A stretch of DNA of 64,000 nucleotides, from assembly GCF_001183985.1 (NCBI RefSeq), contig NZ_LFZW01000001.1, positions 2,817,636-2,881,635 of the forward strand, given 5' to 3'. A program made the position numbers and the translations under genes. Below the pieces are notes generated by a model, which saw only the letters and a list, made by a program, of their open reading frames with translations, did no database searches and was not told the DNA's origin. Source of the stretch: Peribacillus loiseleuriae. GTDB taxonomy: Bacteria; Bacillota; Bacilli; Bacillales; DSM-1321. Positions 18,774 through 30,094 of the stretch are shown here, one piece after another (the first letter of the stretch is position 1; each line of letters opens with the position of its first letter).

Positions 18774-19661
18774 TTACCAGCCACGCTCCTGCATTCTTTC
18801 TGCTTGCGGCAATCTCGAAATATCGATGCCCTTCATAGCGGTTCCTAATTCTTTGGAAAGCTTACCAATTAGATCATAATCAGTGAAATAGGTTGTTGCT
18901 TGAACGATAGCATTCGCGAATCTCTCTGGATCTTCTGATTTGAAGATTCCTGAACCGACAAACACGCCATCCGCTCCAAGCTCCATCATTAATGCTGCAT
19001 CAGCAGGTGTAGCTACGCCGCCAGCTGCAAAATTCACGACCGGTAATTTACCTGCTTCTTTAATTTGTTTCAAAATCTCATAAGGAGCGCCAAGAATTTT
19101 TGCTTCAGTCATAATTTCGTCATCATTCATTAAAGTAAGTTTACGAACCTGCGCTTGCACTTTTCGCATATGACGAACAGCTTCAACTATATTTCCTGTA
19201 CCCGGCTCTCCTTTTGTCCGTAACATCGATGCTCCCTCACCAATTCGGCGTGCTGCTTCCCCTAGATCACGACATCCACAAACAAATGGAACTGTAAAGC
19301 TGCTTTTTAATAGATGAAACTCTTCATCAGCAGGTGTCAATACTTCACTTTCATCAATATAGTCCACACCCATCGCTTCTAGCACTCTCGCTTCAACAAT
19401 GTGGCCAATTCTAGCTTTTGCCATGACAGGAATCGTTACCGCATTCATAACTTCTTCTACGATTCGCGGATCTGCCATTCTAGCAACTCCACCTGCTGCA
19501 CGTATATCAGATGGTACTCGCTCCAGTGCCATTACTGCAACAGCTCCTGATGCTTCCGCAATTCTCGCTTGTTCCGCATTGACAACGTCCATGATGACGC
19601 CACCCTTTTGCATTTGAGCCATTCCTCTTTTCACTGCATCTGTTGCTATTAATTTCTCCAT
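18774..19661 (-). CDS. pdxS: pyridoxal 5'-phosphate synthase, synthase subunit
   Basis: Builds PLP from ribose 5-phosphate, glyceraldehyde 3-phosphate and ammonia. The product is 295 residues and very highly conserved. Catalytic positions are visible: Asp25 (VIMDV), Lys82 (MAKARIGH) and Lys150 ([10 protein letters not shown]). GGGGG precedes the ATG at 19661. It is the first gene of the pdxST operon, divergent from the MocR-type regulator, with two direct repeats at the promoter. Confidence 0.98.
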   Translation of the reverse strand: MEKLIATDAVKRGMAQMQKGGVIMDVVNAEQARIAEASGAVAVMALERVPSDIRAAGGVARMADPRIVEEVMNAVTIPVMAKARIGHIVEARVLEAMGVDYIDESEVLTPADEEFHLLKSSFTVPFVCGCRDLGEAARRIGEGASMLRTKGEPGTGNIVEAVRHMRKVQAQVRKLTLMNDDEIMTEAKILGAPYEILKQIKEAGKLPVVNFAAGGVATPADAALMMELGADGVFVGSGIFKSEDPERFANAIVQATTYFTDYDLIGKLSKELGTAMKGIDISRLPQAERMQERGW

Positions 19662-19707
19662 TCTTAATCCCCCTAAATAATATTTGCAATTTTCATTTAT
19701 ATTCCTT

Positions 19708-19742
19708 AGTATAAAAAGAAAGTGACATCATTAAAAGTGCCA
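19708..19742. promoter_or_regulatory. pdxS promoter with direct-repeat PdxR site candidate
   Basis: On the minus strand, TGGCACTTT and TGTCACTTT are repeated 15 bp apart (plus 19734-19742 and 19719-19727), immediately upstream of a TATACT -10 (19708-19713) with a poor -35. A weak -35 with direct repeats suits activation by a MocR-type PdxR. Confidence 0.55.
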
Positions 19743-19784
19743 GTTTTCCATTAAATAATGGGGTCAGAGGAGAGATTATCAATT

Positions 19785-21185
19785 ATGAATATGCTTTCAT
19801 GTGTGTTGAACCGAGAAATTACTGTCCCTTTATATGAGCAATTATATGAATATATAAAAACAGAAATCATTGAGGGTCGCCTAGATTTCCAAACAAAACT
19901 TCCGTCAAAACGAAAATTGGCGCAGCATTTACATATAAGCGGAAACACAGTAGAGACGGCTTATGAACAGCTTGCTGCAGAGGGATACTTAGAGGTCAAA
20001 GCTAGGAAAGGATATTACGTCATGGACTTGGAGGACTTAGAATATGCAGGTGCAAAAAGTAATATTCCTCCAATTCATGAATTTAAAAAAACATATGACT
20101 ATCACTTTCATCCAAGTCAAATTGATACCGAACATTTTCCTTTCGCTCAATGGAGAAAGTATGCAAAAAATACGATGGATTTTGCCAACCAAGAATTGTT
20201 ATTACTAGGGGATGCCCAAGGGGAATACAACCTTCGCCGAGAAATTGCTACATATTTATACCATGCACGCGGGGTCATTTGTGAACCAGAACAGATTGTC
20301 ATTGGAGCAGGTATTGAGATTCTACTTCAGCAGCTTGTACTGTTATTCGAGAGAAATTCCGTTTATGGTGTGGAAGACCCTGGATATCATTTATTTCAAA
20401 AAATTATCCAAAACTATGGAAATCCTACCTTTCCACTTGAAGTGGATGAAGATGGCATCAAGGTGGAAAGCATTGAAAAGCACAAGATTGATGTTGTCTA
20501 TGTGACACCATCACATCATTTCCCTTATGGTTCAGTTCTTTCCATCAATCGAAGAACAAAGCTACTCAACTGGGCATCAAGTTCTAAATATCGGTATATC
20601 ATTGAAGATGATTATGATAGTGAATTTCGTTATACAGGAAAATCTATTCCTTCATTGCAAAGTATGGATCAATTTGAAAAAGTGATCTACTTAGGTTCGT
20701 TTTCGAAATCACTCATCCCATCTCTTAGAATCAGCTATATGGTGCTTCCTAAACCGCTCATGAATCGGTATACGGAGGAATTTTCGTTTTATCATTCAAC
20801 CGTATCTCGAATCGACCAGCAAATTTTGACTGATTTTATGATTCAAGGAGACTTTGAAAAGCACTTGAATAAAATGCGAAAGCTATATCGTCGCAAATTA
20901 GACATTGTTTTGACGCTATTAAAGCCCTATCAAAACAAAATCTCCATAATTGGTGAGAGATCTGGTTTGCATATTGTTTTAGTTGTCAAAAACGGGATGG
21001 ATGAAACGGCCCTTATTAATCAAGCTGCAAAGGCAAGTATAAAAATCTATCCGATGTCTGCTTATTCAATCGAAAAGAAAATTGATGCACTTCCGGAGAT
21101 TATTCTTGGTTTTGCTGGTATTCCTGAAGCGAAATTAGATGATGCGATTCAACTATTATTACATGCTTGGGGGTTCTCCAGTTAA
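19785..21185 (+). CDS. pdxR: MocR/PdxR-type regulator (GntR winged helix fused to aminotransferase fold)
   Basis: A 466-residue regulator. Residues about 10-80 form a GntR winged helix (VPLYEQLYEYIKTEIIEGRL ... PSKRKLAQHL). The rest is a fold-type I aminotransferase domain with IIEDDYDSEFR and the PLP lysine in GSFSKSL. PdxR proteins sense PLP and switch pdxST. The ATG at 19785 was chosen because GAGGAG precedes it; an earlier ATG at 19758 has no ribosome binding site. Divergent from pdxST, 123 bases apart, which supports the assignment. Confidence 0.9.
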   Translation: MNMLSCVLNREITVPLYEQLYEYIKTEIIEGRLDFQTKLPSKRKLAQHLHISGNTVETAYEQLAAEGYLEVKARKGYYVMDLEDLEYAGAKSNIPPIHEFKKTYDYHFHPSQIDTEHFPFAQWRKYAKNTMDFANQELLLLGDAQGEYNLRREIATYLYHARGVICEPEQIVIGAGIEILLQQLVLLFERNSVYGVEDPGYHLFQKIIQNYGNPTFPLEVDEDGIKVESIEKHKIDVVYVTPSHHFPYGSVLSINRRTKLLNWASSSKYRYIIEDDYDSEFRYTGKSIPSLQSMDQFEKVIYLGSFSKSLIPSLRISYMVLPKPLMNRYTEEFSFYHSTVSRIDQQILTDFMIQGDFEKHLNKMRKLYRRKLDIVLTLLKPYQNKISIIGERSGLHIVLVVKNGMDETALINQAAKASIKIYPMSAYSIEKKIDALPEIILGFAGIPEAKLDDAIQLLLHAWGFSS

Positions 21186-21269
21186 ATGATTAGAAGGAAT
21201 GTTTTTCGAGGTAGGATACTTCGTGAAAAAAATCAAAGTGATCCTTTTACACAACTGGTAAGAACGTTC

Positions 21270-21660
21270 TTGAACTACTCACCACTTAATTTCATACGAA
21301 TTTTGAAATGGGGGATTCCTGCGAACCCCCAAGTAAACTTCGGTTATTTAGCAGGCTACCCCCGTAGTCCCTACGGGGGTAGCCTCATGTCTTGTACGCT
21401 GACTCGCCATACGCCCCTTTAGCTTGTTTTTCGCAACTTCGGTACGTGTGGAGGTGTAAGAACGTTGAAGATTTTACGTGACGGACATTTTTCCTGCCAC
21501 AACCTCATATCTTCAGTTTTCAAAGAACAACTTGTACAGGAATATTACACCATGCAAACGAGTGTTTCGCTACGCAAAAAGGCGATTCATCTCCCACTTA
21601 TTTTTGAGCGTTGCCCTGCACAAAATTGAAGTGGGAGTTTTCTCACCTGGAATGATAAAA
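21270..21660 (+). mobile_element. relic of an IS200/IS605 (IS1341-like) element without transposase
   Basis: The 540-base gap after pdxR has no gene but strong hairpins: GGGGG...CCCCC (21310-21330), a 14-bp stem GGCTACCCCCGTAG / CTACGGGGGTAGCC (21354-21384) and CTCCCACTT / AAGTGGGAG (21591-21637) followed by TTTTCTCACCTGGAATGATAAAAT-like text. The last part resembles the right end (omega-RNA region) of IS605-type tnpB elements as I know them. No tnpA or tnpB frame remains. Confidence 0.5.
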
Positions 21661-21726
21661 TAAATGGGCGTTCTTTACTTACTATCAATTCATATGGGTA
21701 ATTGTATAAATCTTGATATCCTTCTT

Positions 21727-22701
21727 CTACAGTTGTTTATTCCACCACCATTTGTTATCAAGATACCATTGAATAGTTTGTGTTAATCCTATTTCAAATG
21801 AAAAGTTCGGTATCCAACCTAATTTCTCTAATTTTGTTGGGTTGATTGCATACCGTTTATCATGTCCTTTACGATCTTTTACAAACTCTAGCAAGCTTTC
21901 TGATTTTCCGAGTTTATGAATAATCGTTTTTACAACCTCTAATGTTGTTCGTTCGTTATGTCCGCCAACATTGTATATTTCCCCGTTTACACCTTCATGC
22001 ATAACCAAATCGATGGCTGAACAGTGATCGAACACATGTAGCCAATCCCGAATATTCTTACCATCCCCATAAACAGGAACTTTCTGCTCCTGTACAACGC
22101 GAGAAATTGTGAGAGGGATGAGCTTTTCTGGAAACTGGAATGGCCCATAATTATTAGAACATCGTGTAATATTTATGGGTAATCCATAGGTTTCATAATA
22201 GGCACGAACAAGGAGATCAGATGAAGCTTTACTTGCACTATACGGACTATTTGGCAACAGTTTCGACTCTTCCGTAAAAAAGATGGTAGGGTCAAAATCA
22301 AGTTCTCCATATACCTCATCCGTGGAAACATGGACAAACTTTGCTACCTTATTTTGATGTGCAGCATGTAATAATATTTGTGTACCTAAAACGTTCGTTC
22401 GAACAAAAATTTCTGGATTTATAATCGATCGATCAACATGGCTCTCTGCGGCAAAATGGACGACAAAATCAAACTTCTCTTTTGCAAATAAAACCATAAT
22501 TGCCTTGCGATCTGTAATATCCATTTTAATAAAGTGGTAATTTTCTCTTTTCTCCATATTCTTATGTTTGGATAGTTCCCCTGCATATGTTAACAAATCT
22601 AAATTATAAATATGATAATCTGGATATCTATTCATCATTCGTTGAACAAAATGACCACCAATAAATCCCGCTCCACCTGTCACAAGAACTTTCTTTTTCA
22701 T
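21727..22701 (-). CDS. rmlB: dTDP-glucose 4,6-dehydratase
   Basis: Second step of dTDP-L-rhamnose synthesis. The 324-residue product is an extended SDR with GGAGFIG at residues 8-14 (NAD site), STDEVYG (the catalytic Thr-Asp-Glu) and YSASKAS (Tyr/Lys pair near residue 156). The ATG at 22701 follows the rmlD stop directly, with AAAGGAG upstream. Last of rmlA-C-D-B; no clear terminator follows. Confidence 0.96.
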   Translation of the reverse strand: MKKKVLVTGGAGFIGGHFVQRMMNRYPDYHIYNLDLLTYAGELSKHKNMEKRENYHFIKMDITDRKAIMVLFAKEKFDFVVHFAAESHVDRSIINPEIFVRTNVLGTQILLHAAHQNKVAKFVHVSTDEVYGELDFDPTIFFTEESKLLPNSPYSASKASSDLLVRAYYETYGLPINITRCSNNYGPFQFPEKLIPLTISRVVQEQKVPVYGDGKNIRDWLHVFDHCSAIDLVMHEGVNGEIYNVGGHNERTTLEVVKTIIHKLGKSESLLEFVKDRKGHDKRYAINPTKLEKLGWIPNFSFEIGLTQTIQWYLDNKWWWNKQL

Positions 22702-23556
22702 TTACTTCTCCTTTTTGTTTAATATGCTTAAATAACGTCCTAAAGCATCTTGCCAAGTTGGTAATGATGTAAAACCGTTACTTTTAAGCTTTTCCTTAGA
22801 CAGTCGAGCATTTTTGGGTCTTACAGCGTTTACTGGATACTCTTCGGTTGAAACTATGCGTACTTGAACATTGCGGTTTGCTTGTTTGAATATTTCCTCA
22901 GCAAACTCGGCCCAACTGCAAAAACCTTCATTCGTCACATGATAGATGCCATATTTATCTGTTTGGACCATACTTATTAACAATTTTGCTAAGTCATACG
23001 TATAGGTAGGGGAGCCAATTTGATCACCTACTATCTCTACCTCCTCACGGGATTTCGCAAGATGAAGCATTTTTTTTGTAAAATTATTGCCATTTATGCC
23101 AAAAACCCATGAAGTACGTACTATAAAATATTGATCTAACATACTTTGTACCGCTTTTTCACCTTCATATTTTGTTAACCCATAGTAACTCTTGGGACAT
23201 GGTAAATCTGTTTCCACAAGCGGTTTTTCGCCTAGTCCATCAAACACATAATCCGTACTAACATACATAAATTTTATATTAAATTCTTTAGCTGCATTTA
23301 CTAAATGTTTTGTACCTTCTACATTGACATTCCAGCAAGCTTTTTTGTCACTTTCAGCTTGATCAACCGCTGTGTATGCCGCACAATGAATCAATACATC
23401 TGGTTTTACACGACTAATATATTGATATACTTCTTGCTCTCTCGTTATATCTAAATCCCTTCTCCCGATTCCGTGTACATCTAATCCTTGCTGTACTCCT
23501 TGCCTCACAACATCGTAACCAAGCTGCCCACCGATACCAGTCACTAATAGTTTCAA
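22702..23556 (-). CDS. rmlD: dTDP-4-dehydrorhamnose reductase
   Basis: Final NAD(P)H-dependent reduction giving dTDP-L-rhamnose. The product is 284 residues with the SDR motif TGIGGQLG near the start, STDYVFDG, and YYGLTKYEGE (active Tyr/Lys). TTG at 23556 is chosen because it gives the standard 'MKLLVTGIGGQLG' start two bases after the rmlC stop; the open frame to 23592 overlaps rmlC. Confidence 0.94.
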   Translation of the reverse strand: MKLLVTGIGGQLGYDVVRQGVQQGLDVHGIGRRDLDITREQEVYQYISRVKPDVLIHCAAYTAVDQAESDKKACWNVNVEGTKHLVNAAKEFNIKFMYVSTDYVFDGLGEKPLVETDLPCPKSYYGLTKYEGEKAVQSMLDQYFIVRTSWVFGINGNNFTKKMLHLAKSREEVEIVGDQIGSPTYTYDLAKLLISMVQTDKYGIYHVTNEGFCSWAEFAEEIFKQANRNVQVRIVSTEEYPVNAVRPKNARLSKEKLKSNGFTSLPTWQDALGRYLSILNKKEK

Positions 23557-23560
23557 TTCC

Positions 23561-24121
23561 TCACTTCCCAAATACAAAATTATGTTCAGCATCTTTTAAA
23601 AGTGGCGCTTTCTGATCTTTATCTGATACTATAGGTTCATTATGAATCGGCCATTTTATATTGATCGTCGGGTCATCCCAGCGTATTCCTCGATCAAAGT
23701 TCCATGCATATTCAGTATCAACTTTATATTGGACTTCAACATTATCTGTTAGCGTCAAAAAACCATGAGCGAACCCTTTGGGAATGTATAATTGCTTTTT
23801 ATTTTCCGCACTTAATTCGATGCCCAGCCATTTTCCATAGCTCGGACTTCCTTTGCGTATATCCACCGCCACATCAAAAATTGCCCCATTTGTACAACGG
23901 ACGAGCTTGACTTGCGCTTTAGGATGTAATTGGTAATGTAAACCTCGTAAAGTCCCCCTTTCTGTAGATAAGGAGTGATTATCTTGAACAAAAACCACCT
24001 CTACTCCTAATGCCTTTAATGTTGTTTGGCTATATGATTCAATAAACCAGCCACGTCGATCATCTAATACAACGGGCTCAAAAACCAGGACTCCTTCTAA
24101 CTTGGTTTTGGTAATCTTCAT
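23561..24121 (-). CDS. rmlC: dTDP-4-dehydrorhamnose 3,5-epimerase
   Basis: A cupin-fold epimerase of 186 residues. Motifs are GWFIESYSQ, the catalytic His in RGLHYQLHP, and PKGFAHGFLTL. The ATG at 24121 has GGTGG five bases upstream and gives the usual family length; an ATG at 24166 has no ribosome binding site. Third step of the pathway; second gene of rmlACDB. Confidence 0.95.
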   Translation of the reverse strand: MKITKTKLEGVLVFEPVVLDDRRGWFIESYSQTTLKALGVEVVFVQDNHSLSTERGTLRGLHYQLHPKAQVKLVRCTNGAIFDVAVDIRKGSPSYGKWLGIELSAENKKQLYIPKGFAHGFLTLTDNVEVQYKVDTEYAWNFDRGIRWDDPTINIKWPIHNEPIVSDKDQKAPLLKDAEHNFVFGK

Positions 24122-24189
24122 TACGCCACCATACTTTCCTAGAGAAATAATTTTATAGGAATTCAAAATTTTGTACTTGTTATCGCTAT

Positions 24190-25056
24190 TTATCTATCCA
24201 CTATACGAGTAAGATATTTCCCATAGTCACTTTTTTCTAGTGGTTTAGCTAACGCGAGTAACTGTTCCCTAGAAATATAGCCTTTTCGAAAGGCAATTTC
24301 TTCTATACAAGCAATCCTAAGACTCTGCCGATCCTCAATCATCTCCACGAATAGTGAGGCCTGCAATAATGATTTAGGAGTACCAGTATCTAACCATGCA
24401 AACCCTCTACCCAAAAGCTCCACGTTAAGCTCACCTTTATTTAAATAGTATTCATTGATGGTCGTAATTTCAAATTCTCCTCGAGGTGATCGTTTAATAC
24501 CTTTAGCAATGTTAATGACTTGATTGTCGTAAAAATACAAACCGGTAACAGCATACGTAGATTTAGGTTGAATTGGCTTCTCTTCTAATGATAAGACCTT
24601 TCCATATTGATCAAATTCAACGACTCCAAACCTCTCGGGATCTTTAACTGGATAGCCAAAGATAGTTGCACCTGATTTAATCGCTGCCACTCGTTCCAGC
24701 GTTTTTGTAAAATTATGACCATGAAAAAGATTATCCCCAAGTATGAGCGCTACGGAATCTTCCCCTATAAACGGTTCTCCAATAATAAATGCCTGTGCAA
24801 TTCCCTCAGGCTTTTCTTGAATCATATAAGTAAGTGTAATGCCTAGTTGCGATCCATCGCCAAGTAAGGATTGATAACGTGGTTGATCTTCGTCGGTTGT
24901 TATAATTAGAATTTCTCTAATACCCGCAAGCATTAAAACCGATAGTGGATAATAAATTAAGGGTTTGTCGTAAACAGGCATTAACTGTTTGGAAACAGCC
25001 TTTGTTAAAGGATACAGCCTAGTACCAGTTCCACCTGCTAGCACAATACCTTTCAT
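24190..25056 (-). CDS. rmlA: glucose-1-phosphate thymidylyltransferase
   Basis: Activates glucose-1-phosphate with dTTP, the entry to dTDP-rhamnose. The product is 288 residues with the nucleotide motif [12 protein letters not shown] at 7-18, [17 protein letters not shown], and [14 protein letters not shown] at 25056 with GAAGG upstream. First gene of rmlA-C-D-B, the same order as the exosporium rhamnose operon of the B. cereus group. Divergent from a glycosyltransferase gene. Confidence 0.96.
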   Translation of the reverse strand: MKGIVLAGGTGTRLYPLTKAVSKQLMPVYDKPLIYYPLSVLMLAGIREILIITTDEDQPRYQSLLGDGSQLGITLTYMIQEKPEGIAQAFIIGEPFIGEDSVALILGDNLFHGHNFTKTLERVAAIKSGATIFGYPVKDPERFGVVEFDQYGKVLSLEEKPIQPKSTYAVTGLYFYDNQVINIAKGIKRSPRGEFEITTINEYYLNKGELNVELLGRGFAWLDTGTPKSLLQASLFVEMIEDRQSLRIACIEEIAFRKGYISREQLLALAKPLEKSDYGKYLTRIVDR

Positions 25057-25266
25057 ATTCAGTCACATCCTTCATAAGCCTTTTCTCTATGTTCTAGCAA
25101 GATTGAAACGTGACATTACGATTCATCTAATTTATTTTAGTTACTCCCCCCATTTACAATTGGTATGTGTCATTTCATCTACTATGTATGATTTTTACTT
25201 CAAATTATTTTTTTCACAACATGAACGTTATCTTGCTTTTTTAGATCAAACAAAATTTATTTCTTG

Positions 25267-25302
25267 TAAAATATGAGTCCAACAGAACATATACATATTT
25301 TA
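25267..25302. promoter_or_regulatory. divergent sigma-K-like -10 motifs between rmlA and the GT gene
   Basis: CATATTTTA occurs on the minus strand (25267-25275, toward rmlA) and on the plus strand (25294-25302, toward the GT gene). Both fit the mother-cell sigma-K -10 consensus CATAnnnTA. No convincing -35 AC element was found, so this is weak. The rest of the 360-base gap is AT-rich and featureless. Confidence 0.3.
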
Positions 25303-25417
25303 TTGAATGAATTTGTGAAATAACGCTATTGATTTTGGCGTGTGAAACTATGTTTTTGCACAAATAAACCAATTAACATAGCCTATTGAATAGAAATCTG
25401 GAAGGATGGAGATCGAA

Positions 25418-26815
25418 TTGAGAAAAACAAGCGTGATTATTCTTACCTACAATCAGTTACCTCTAACCATAAGATGTGTGAATAGCATTCAAAAGCACAC
25501 TGTGATGGAGGAAATTGAAATAATTGTCGTTGATAACGGCTCGACAGATGGTACTGTAGAGTATCTAAAAGGTCTTCCTTTTATCAAAACTTGTTTTAAT
25601 CCCAGCAATGTGGGATTTGCGAAGGGCTGTAATCAAGGATTAAAGCTTGCAACTGGTGATTATATTTTATTCTTAAATAATGATGTCATTGTGACAGAAA
25701 ATTGGCTAGATCCGATGATTGAACTACTAGATAAGGAGAATGTAGGGATGGTTGGACCTGTTAGTAATTATGTCAGCGGGTTACAGCAGATTTCTGTAGA
25801 TTATCAGGATATCGAGCAGATAGACGACTTTGCTTCTAGATACTGTGAACAGCAACGTGGAAAATCCAGACGCGTACTACGTTTAGTAGGATTTTGTTTA
25901 TTAACAAAACAAGAGATTTTGGAAAAAATCGGTGGTTTTGATGAAAGATTTGTATATGGCTCATTTGAGGATGATGATCTATGTCTTCGTGCTTTACAAG
26001 AGGGATACCAGCTACATATCTCCTTAGATTCTTTTATCCACCATCATGGTCATGCAACTTTCAATGGAAATCAAGATATTGACATTCATTACTTATATCA
26101 TGAAAATCGGCGGAGATTTATAGATAAGTGGCAAATTGATTTAACTTATTTCACCCATCCTCGTCCAGAAATTGTTGATTTAGTGCCTATTGAAGCTAGA
26201 AAAATATTGGATGTAGGCTGTGGAGCCGGTGCAACCGGTTTAGAACTTTTAAATCGGCAGCCTTGTCAATTATACGGGATTGAATTAAATGCATTAGTAA
26301 GTTCCATTGCCAAAGCGCATTATGAAACTGTAGATCATACAGATGTTGAAGCACTAGAACTCTCTTATCCACTTGGTTACTTCGATACAATTATATTTGC
26401 TGACATCCTAGAACATCTAAAGGATCCTTGGAAGGTTATTGAAAATCTGTCTAAATTTCTAAAGCCTAATGGCTCCATCATATGTAGTATTCCTAATATA
26501 TCTCATGCTGAGGCACTTATCCCTTTATTACAAGGTAGTTGGCATTATACCGATGCAGGAATTTTAGATCGAACCCATTTAAGATTCTTCACCCCACAAA
26601 CCGTTCATACGTTATTCCCATCTACCCAATTTGAAATCATCGAACAACGGTATCAGCAAATTGCCGTAGAAACCAATGTAGAGCTTTTCCTAAATGAGGT
26701 CATTCATTTAGCGGAGAATTTCGGGTTTAATATGGATCAATTAGCAAACTACAGTAAGGTTTATCAAATTCTTATCCATGTAACAAAAAGCGAAACAAAT
26801 GAATCACAAATCTGA
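25418..26815 (+). CDS. GT2 glycosyltransferase fused to a SAM methyltransferase
   Basis: A two-domain protein of 465 residues. Residues 1 to about 240 are GT-A fold family 2 (SVIILTYNQLPLT, VVDNGSTDGT, FLNNDV as the metal motif). Residues about 260-410 are a class I methyltransferase (ILDVGCGAGATGLELL, FADILEHLKDP). Such fusions build methylated sugar side chains. TTG at 25418 has ATGGAG six bases before it; the ATG at 25406 directly touches GGAAGG and is less likely. It lies between rmlACDB and a collagen-like spore protein gene, so glycosylation of that protein is a reasonable inference. A clear terminator follows. Confidence 0.85.
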   Translation: MRKTSVIILTYNQLPLTIRCVNSIQKHTVMEEIEIIVVDNGSTDGTVEYLKGLPFIKTCFNPSNVGFAKGCNQGLKLATGDYILFLNNDVIVTENWLDPMIELLDKENVGMVGPVSNYVSGLQQISVDYQDIEQIDDFASRYCEQQRGKSRRVLRLVGFCLLTKQEILEKIGGFDERFVYGSFEDDDLCLRALQEGYQLHISLDSFIHHHGHATFNGNQDIDIHYLYHENRRRFIDKWQIDLTYFTHPRPEIVDLVPIEARKILDVGCGAGATGLELLNRQPCQLYGIELNALVSSIAKAHYETVDHTDVEALELSYPLGYFDTIIFADILEHLKDPWKVIENLSKFLKPNGSIICSIPNISHAEALIPLLQGSWHYTDAGILDRTHLRFFTPQTVHTLFPSTQFEIIEQRYQQIAVETNVELFLNEVIHLAENFGFNMDQLANYSKVYQILIHVTKSETNESQI

Positions 26816-26839
26816 TCATACAACCACTTTAGATCTGAA

Positions 26840-26875
26840 GAAGAACGGCTTGGTATACAGGGCCGTTCTTCTTTA
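26840..26875 (+). terminator. terminator after GT-methyltransferase gene
   Basis: Stem GAAGAACGGC / GCCGTTCTTC with a 12-base loop, then TTTAT. Confidence 0.82.
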
Positions 26876-26987
26876 TCTAGCTACATCTCATTTTGAAGGC
26901 GCATACCTATATATTGGATGAGGAAACATTCACAAAGATTTTTATACTACAATGATCAGATAAAAAAAGCCGACATAAAAACGGAAA

Positions 26988-28064
26988 TTATTTCCCATTC
27001 TTAGTCAACCCATCAAAATATTCTTTGTTTGCTAACATTCTCGGATCGTTTGGCCTATATAGTAGTGCTGATTCATTATGTTTGGAGGCTAATTGATACT
27101 GACCTAATCGATCATAACAAACAGCTAGTTGAAGATGTGGTAGCCAAAAAGAACATGCGTTGTTCTGAAAACTTAATTTTTCTGTTTCTTTATTTTCCAG
27201 ACTTTTTTCATACCAATAAATAGCTGTTTCGATTTCATTCTTTTCTAAAAAATGAAAACCTAATCTGCAACATGTTTCCGGTTGAGGGATTCCATATGAG
27301 AGTGCTTTTAATGCCCAATGTGCTTCTTGTTCTTTAAGATTGAATTGATGGTAACAATCTGCTAATTTGCTACATGCACGAATATTATCCTCTACCCAAC
27401 CTTTCTTGGTTCTTAGAAAGCGAAGATAATATTCAATCGCTTTTTTATAATTCCCATGATCGACTAATTCATTTGCATAGTAAAACAAGTCTCGCGGAGA
27501 AAATTCTTTTCCTTCCGTTAGCATTCTTTCATAAATAATGAGGTTGCGATTAGTATCGTGAGTAAGTGGTAAATGTGTCACCGCTATATCACTATCATGG
27601 ATGATCCCGTGAACCGCTAAATATTCATGTACCGCTCCTATCCAAGGGAAATGTTTTTCTCTTTTAACTAAGCGATTTCTCCTTATACTTGTCGTTATAT
27701 TTTGCTCTTCATCGGAAGCTAGATGATAATTCATAGATACGGAATCAGTATTTCGATTCAAAGTCTGTTTAAGATGAAGAAACTTTTTTTGATCAAGTTC
27801 TAAAAATACATCATCTGCATCTAACCATAAAATGTAGTCCTTAGTTGCTTGAGTAAATGAATAATTTCTAGCTGCTGCAAAATCATCGATCCAGGAAAAA
27901 TCAAAAATCCGATTCGTATACAAACTAACAATTTCCTTCGTGCGATCCGTAGAACCAGTATCAACAATATTGATTTCATCTACGATATCACGCACAGACT
28001 CTAAACATCGACCAATTACGTCTTCTTCATTTTTCACAATCATACATAAACTAATTGTAATCAA
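26988..28064 (-). CDS. GT2 glycosyltransferase with C-terminal TPR repeats
   Basis: A 358-residue protein with an N-terminal GT2 domain (ISLCMIVKNEEDVIGRCLES, VDTGSTDRT, LWLDADD as the DxD motif) and, from about residue 200, TPR-like helical repeats ('FYYANELVDHGNYKKAIEYYLRFL'). This architecture is common in Firmicutes surface glycan loci, including SunS-like and exosporium glycosyltransferases. Start TTG at 28064 with GGGGGAG upstream; the longer frame to 28100 includes that site. It lies between the GT-methyltransferase gene and the collagen-like gene, so its acceptor may be that protein (inference). Confidence 0.85.
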   Translation of the reverse strand: MITISLCMIVKNEEDVIGRCLESVRDIVDEINIVDTGSTDRTKEIVSLYTNRIFDFSWIDDFAAARNYSFTQATKDYILWLDADDVFLELDQKKFLHLKQTLNRNTDSVSMNYHLASDEEQNITTSIRRNRLVKREKHFPWIGAVHEYLAVHGIIHDSDIAVTHLPLTHDTNRNLIIYERMLTEGKEFSPRDLFYYANELVDHGNYKKAIEYYLRFLRTKKGWVEDNIRACSKLADCYHQFNLKEQEAHWALKALSYGIPQPETCCRLGFHFLEKNEIETAIYWYEKSLENKETEKLSFQNNACSFWLPHLQLAVCYDRLGQYQLASKHNESALLYRPNDPRMLANKEYFDGLTKNGK

Positions 28065-28324
28065 AAACTCTCCCCCTATTCCTTTCATAAATATATGCAA
28101 AATTAATATTTTATTTCCAAAATAATTTTAATTATTGCAAATATTCCTCAGTCAGAGAAGGCTCACCTTAATCTAAGATAACTAGTTTCAAAATGAATGA
28201 CTGATCTTACTGCTGATATCAAAAAAAATTTGAGCGTGGGCAATGACACAGTCTGGAATTTAAGTGATTGAATTTAAGCAAAACCTCGAAGTCATAAAAA
28301 CAGATCACTTCATTAAATTACGAA

Positions 28325-28376
28325 TCACACAAAAACCGAAACTGAAATTAGATTTCAATCTTAGGTCTTTGTGTGA
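28325..28376. repeat. 13-bp inverted repeat in the gap between GT gene and collagen-like gene
   Basis: TCACACAAAAACC / GGTCTTTGTGTGA with one mismatch, 26-base loop that itself contains GAAAT/ATTTC. It lies about 110 bases past the collagen-like stop and may act as a distant terminator. Otherwise 28065-28485 holds nothing recognised. Confidence 0.5.
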
Positions 28377-28485
28377 CTTAAAAATTTATTTAGATCAAAG
28401 AATTTTTGTTTGAGTAACATATCCATGATTATTGAATGGACAAAGTTAAACTCCCCTACTAGATTTCATTGCTAAAAAAGATTAA

Positions 28486-30038
<1,553 letters not shown>

Positions 30039-30049
30039 TTACACTGAGG

Positions 30050-30058
30050 TATCTTATG
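30050..30058 (-). promoter_or_regulatory. sigma-K-like -10 of the collagen-like gene
   Basis: Minus strand CATAAGATA fits CATAnnnTA exactly, 30 bases before the TTG start. No clear -35 AC was found. Late mother-cell expression would suit an exosporium protein. Confidence 0.4.
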
Positions 30059-30076
30059 AATCTTTAATGAAATTTG

Positions 30077-30094
30077 ATTGGGATTAATCCCAAT
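30077..30094. promoter_or_regulatory. 18-bp perfect palindrome upstream of the collagen-like gene
   Basis: ATTGGGATTAATCCCAAT is fully self-complementary and centred about 31 bases upstream of the -10 candidate, overlapping the -35 zone. It is a possible operator; the regulator is unknown. Confidence 0.45.

Noticed and set aside
21186-21422. Plus-strand 78-codon frame after pdxR
   Set aside because: It passes through IS605-like hairpins and has no ribosome binding site.
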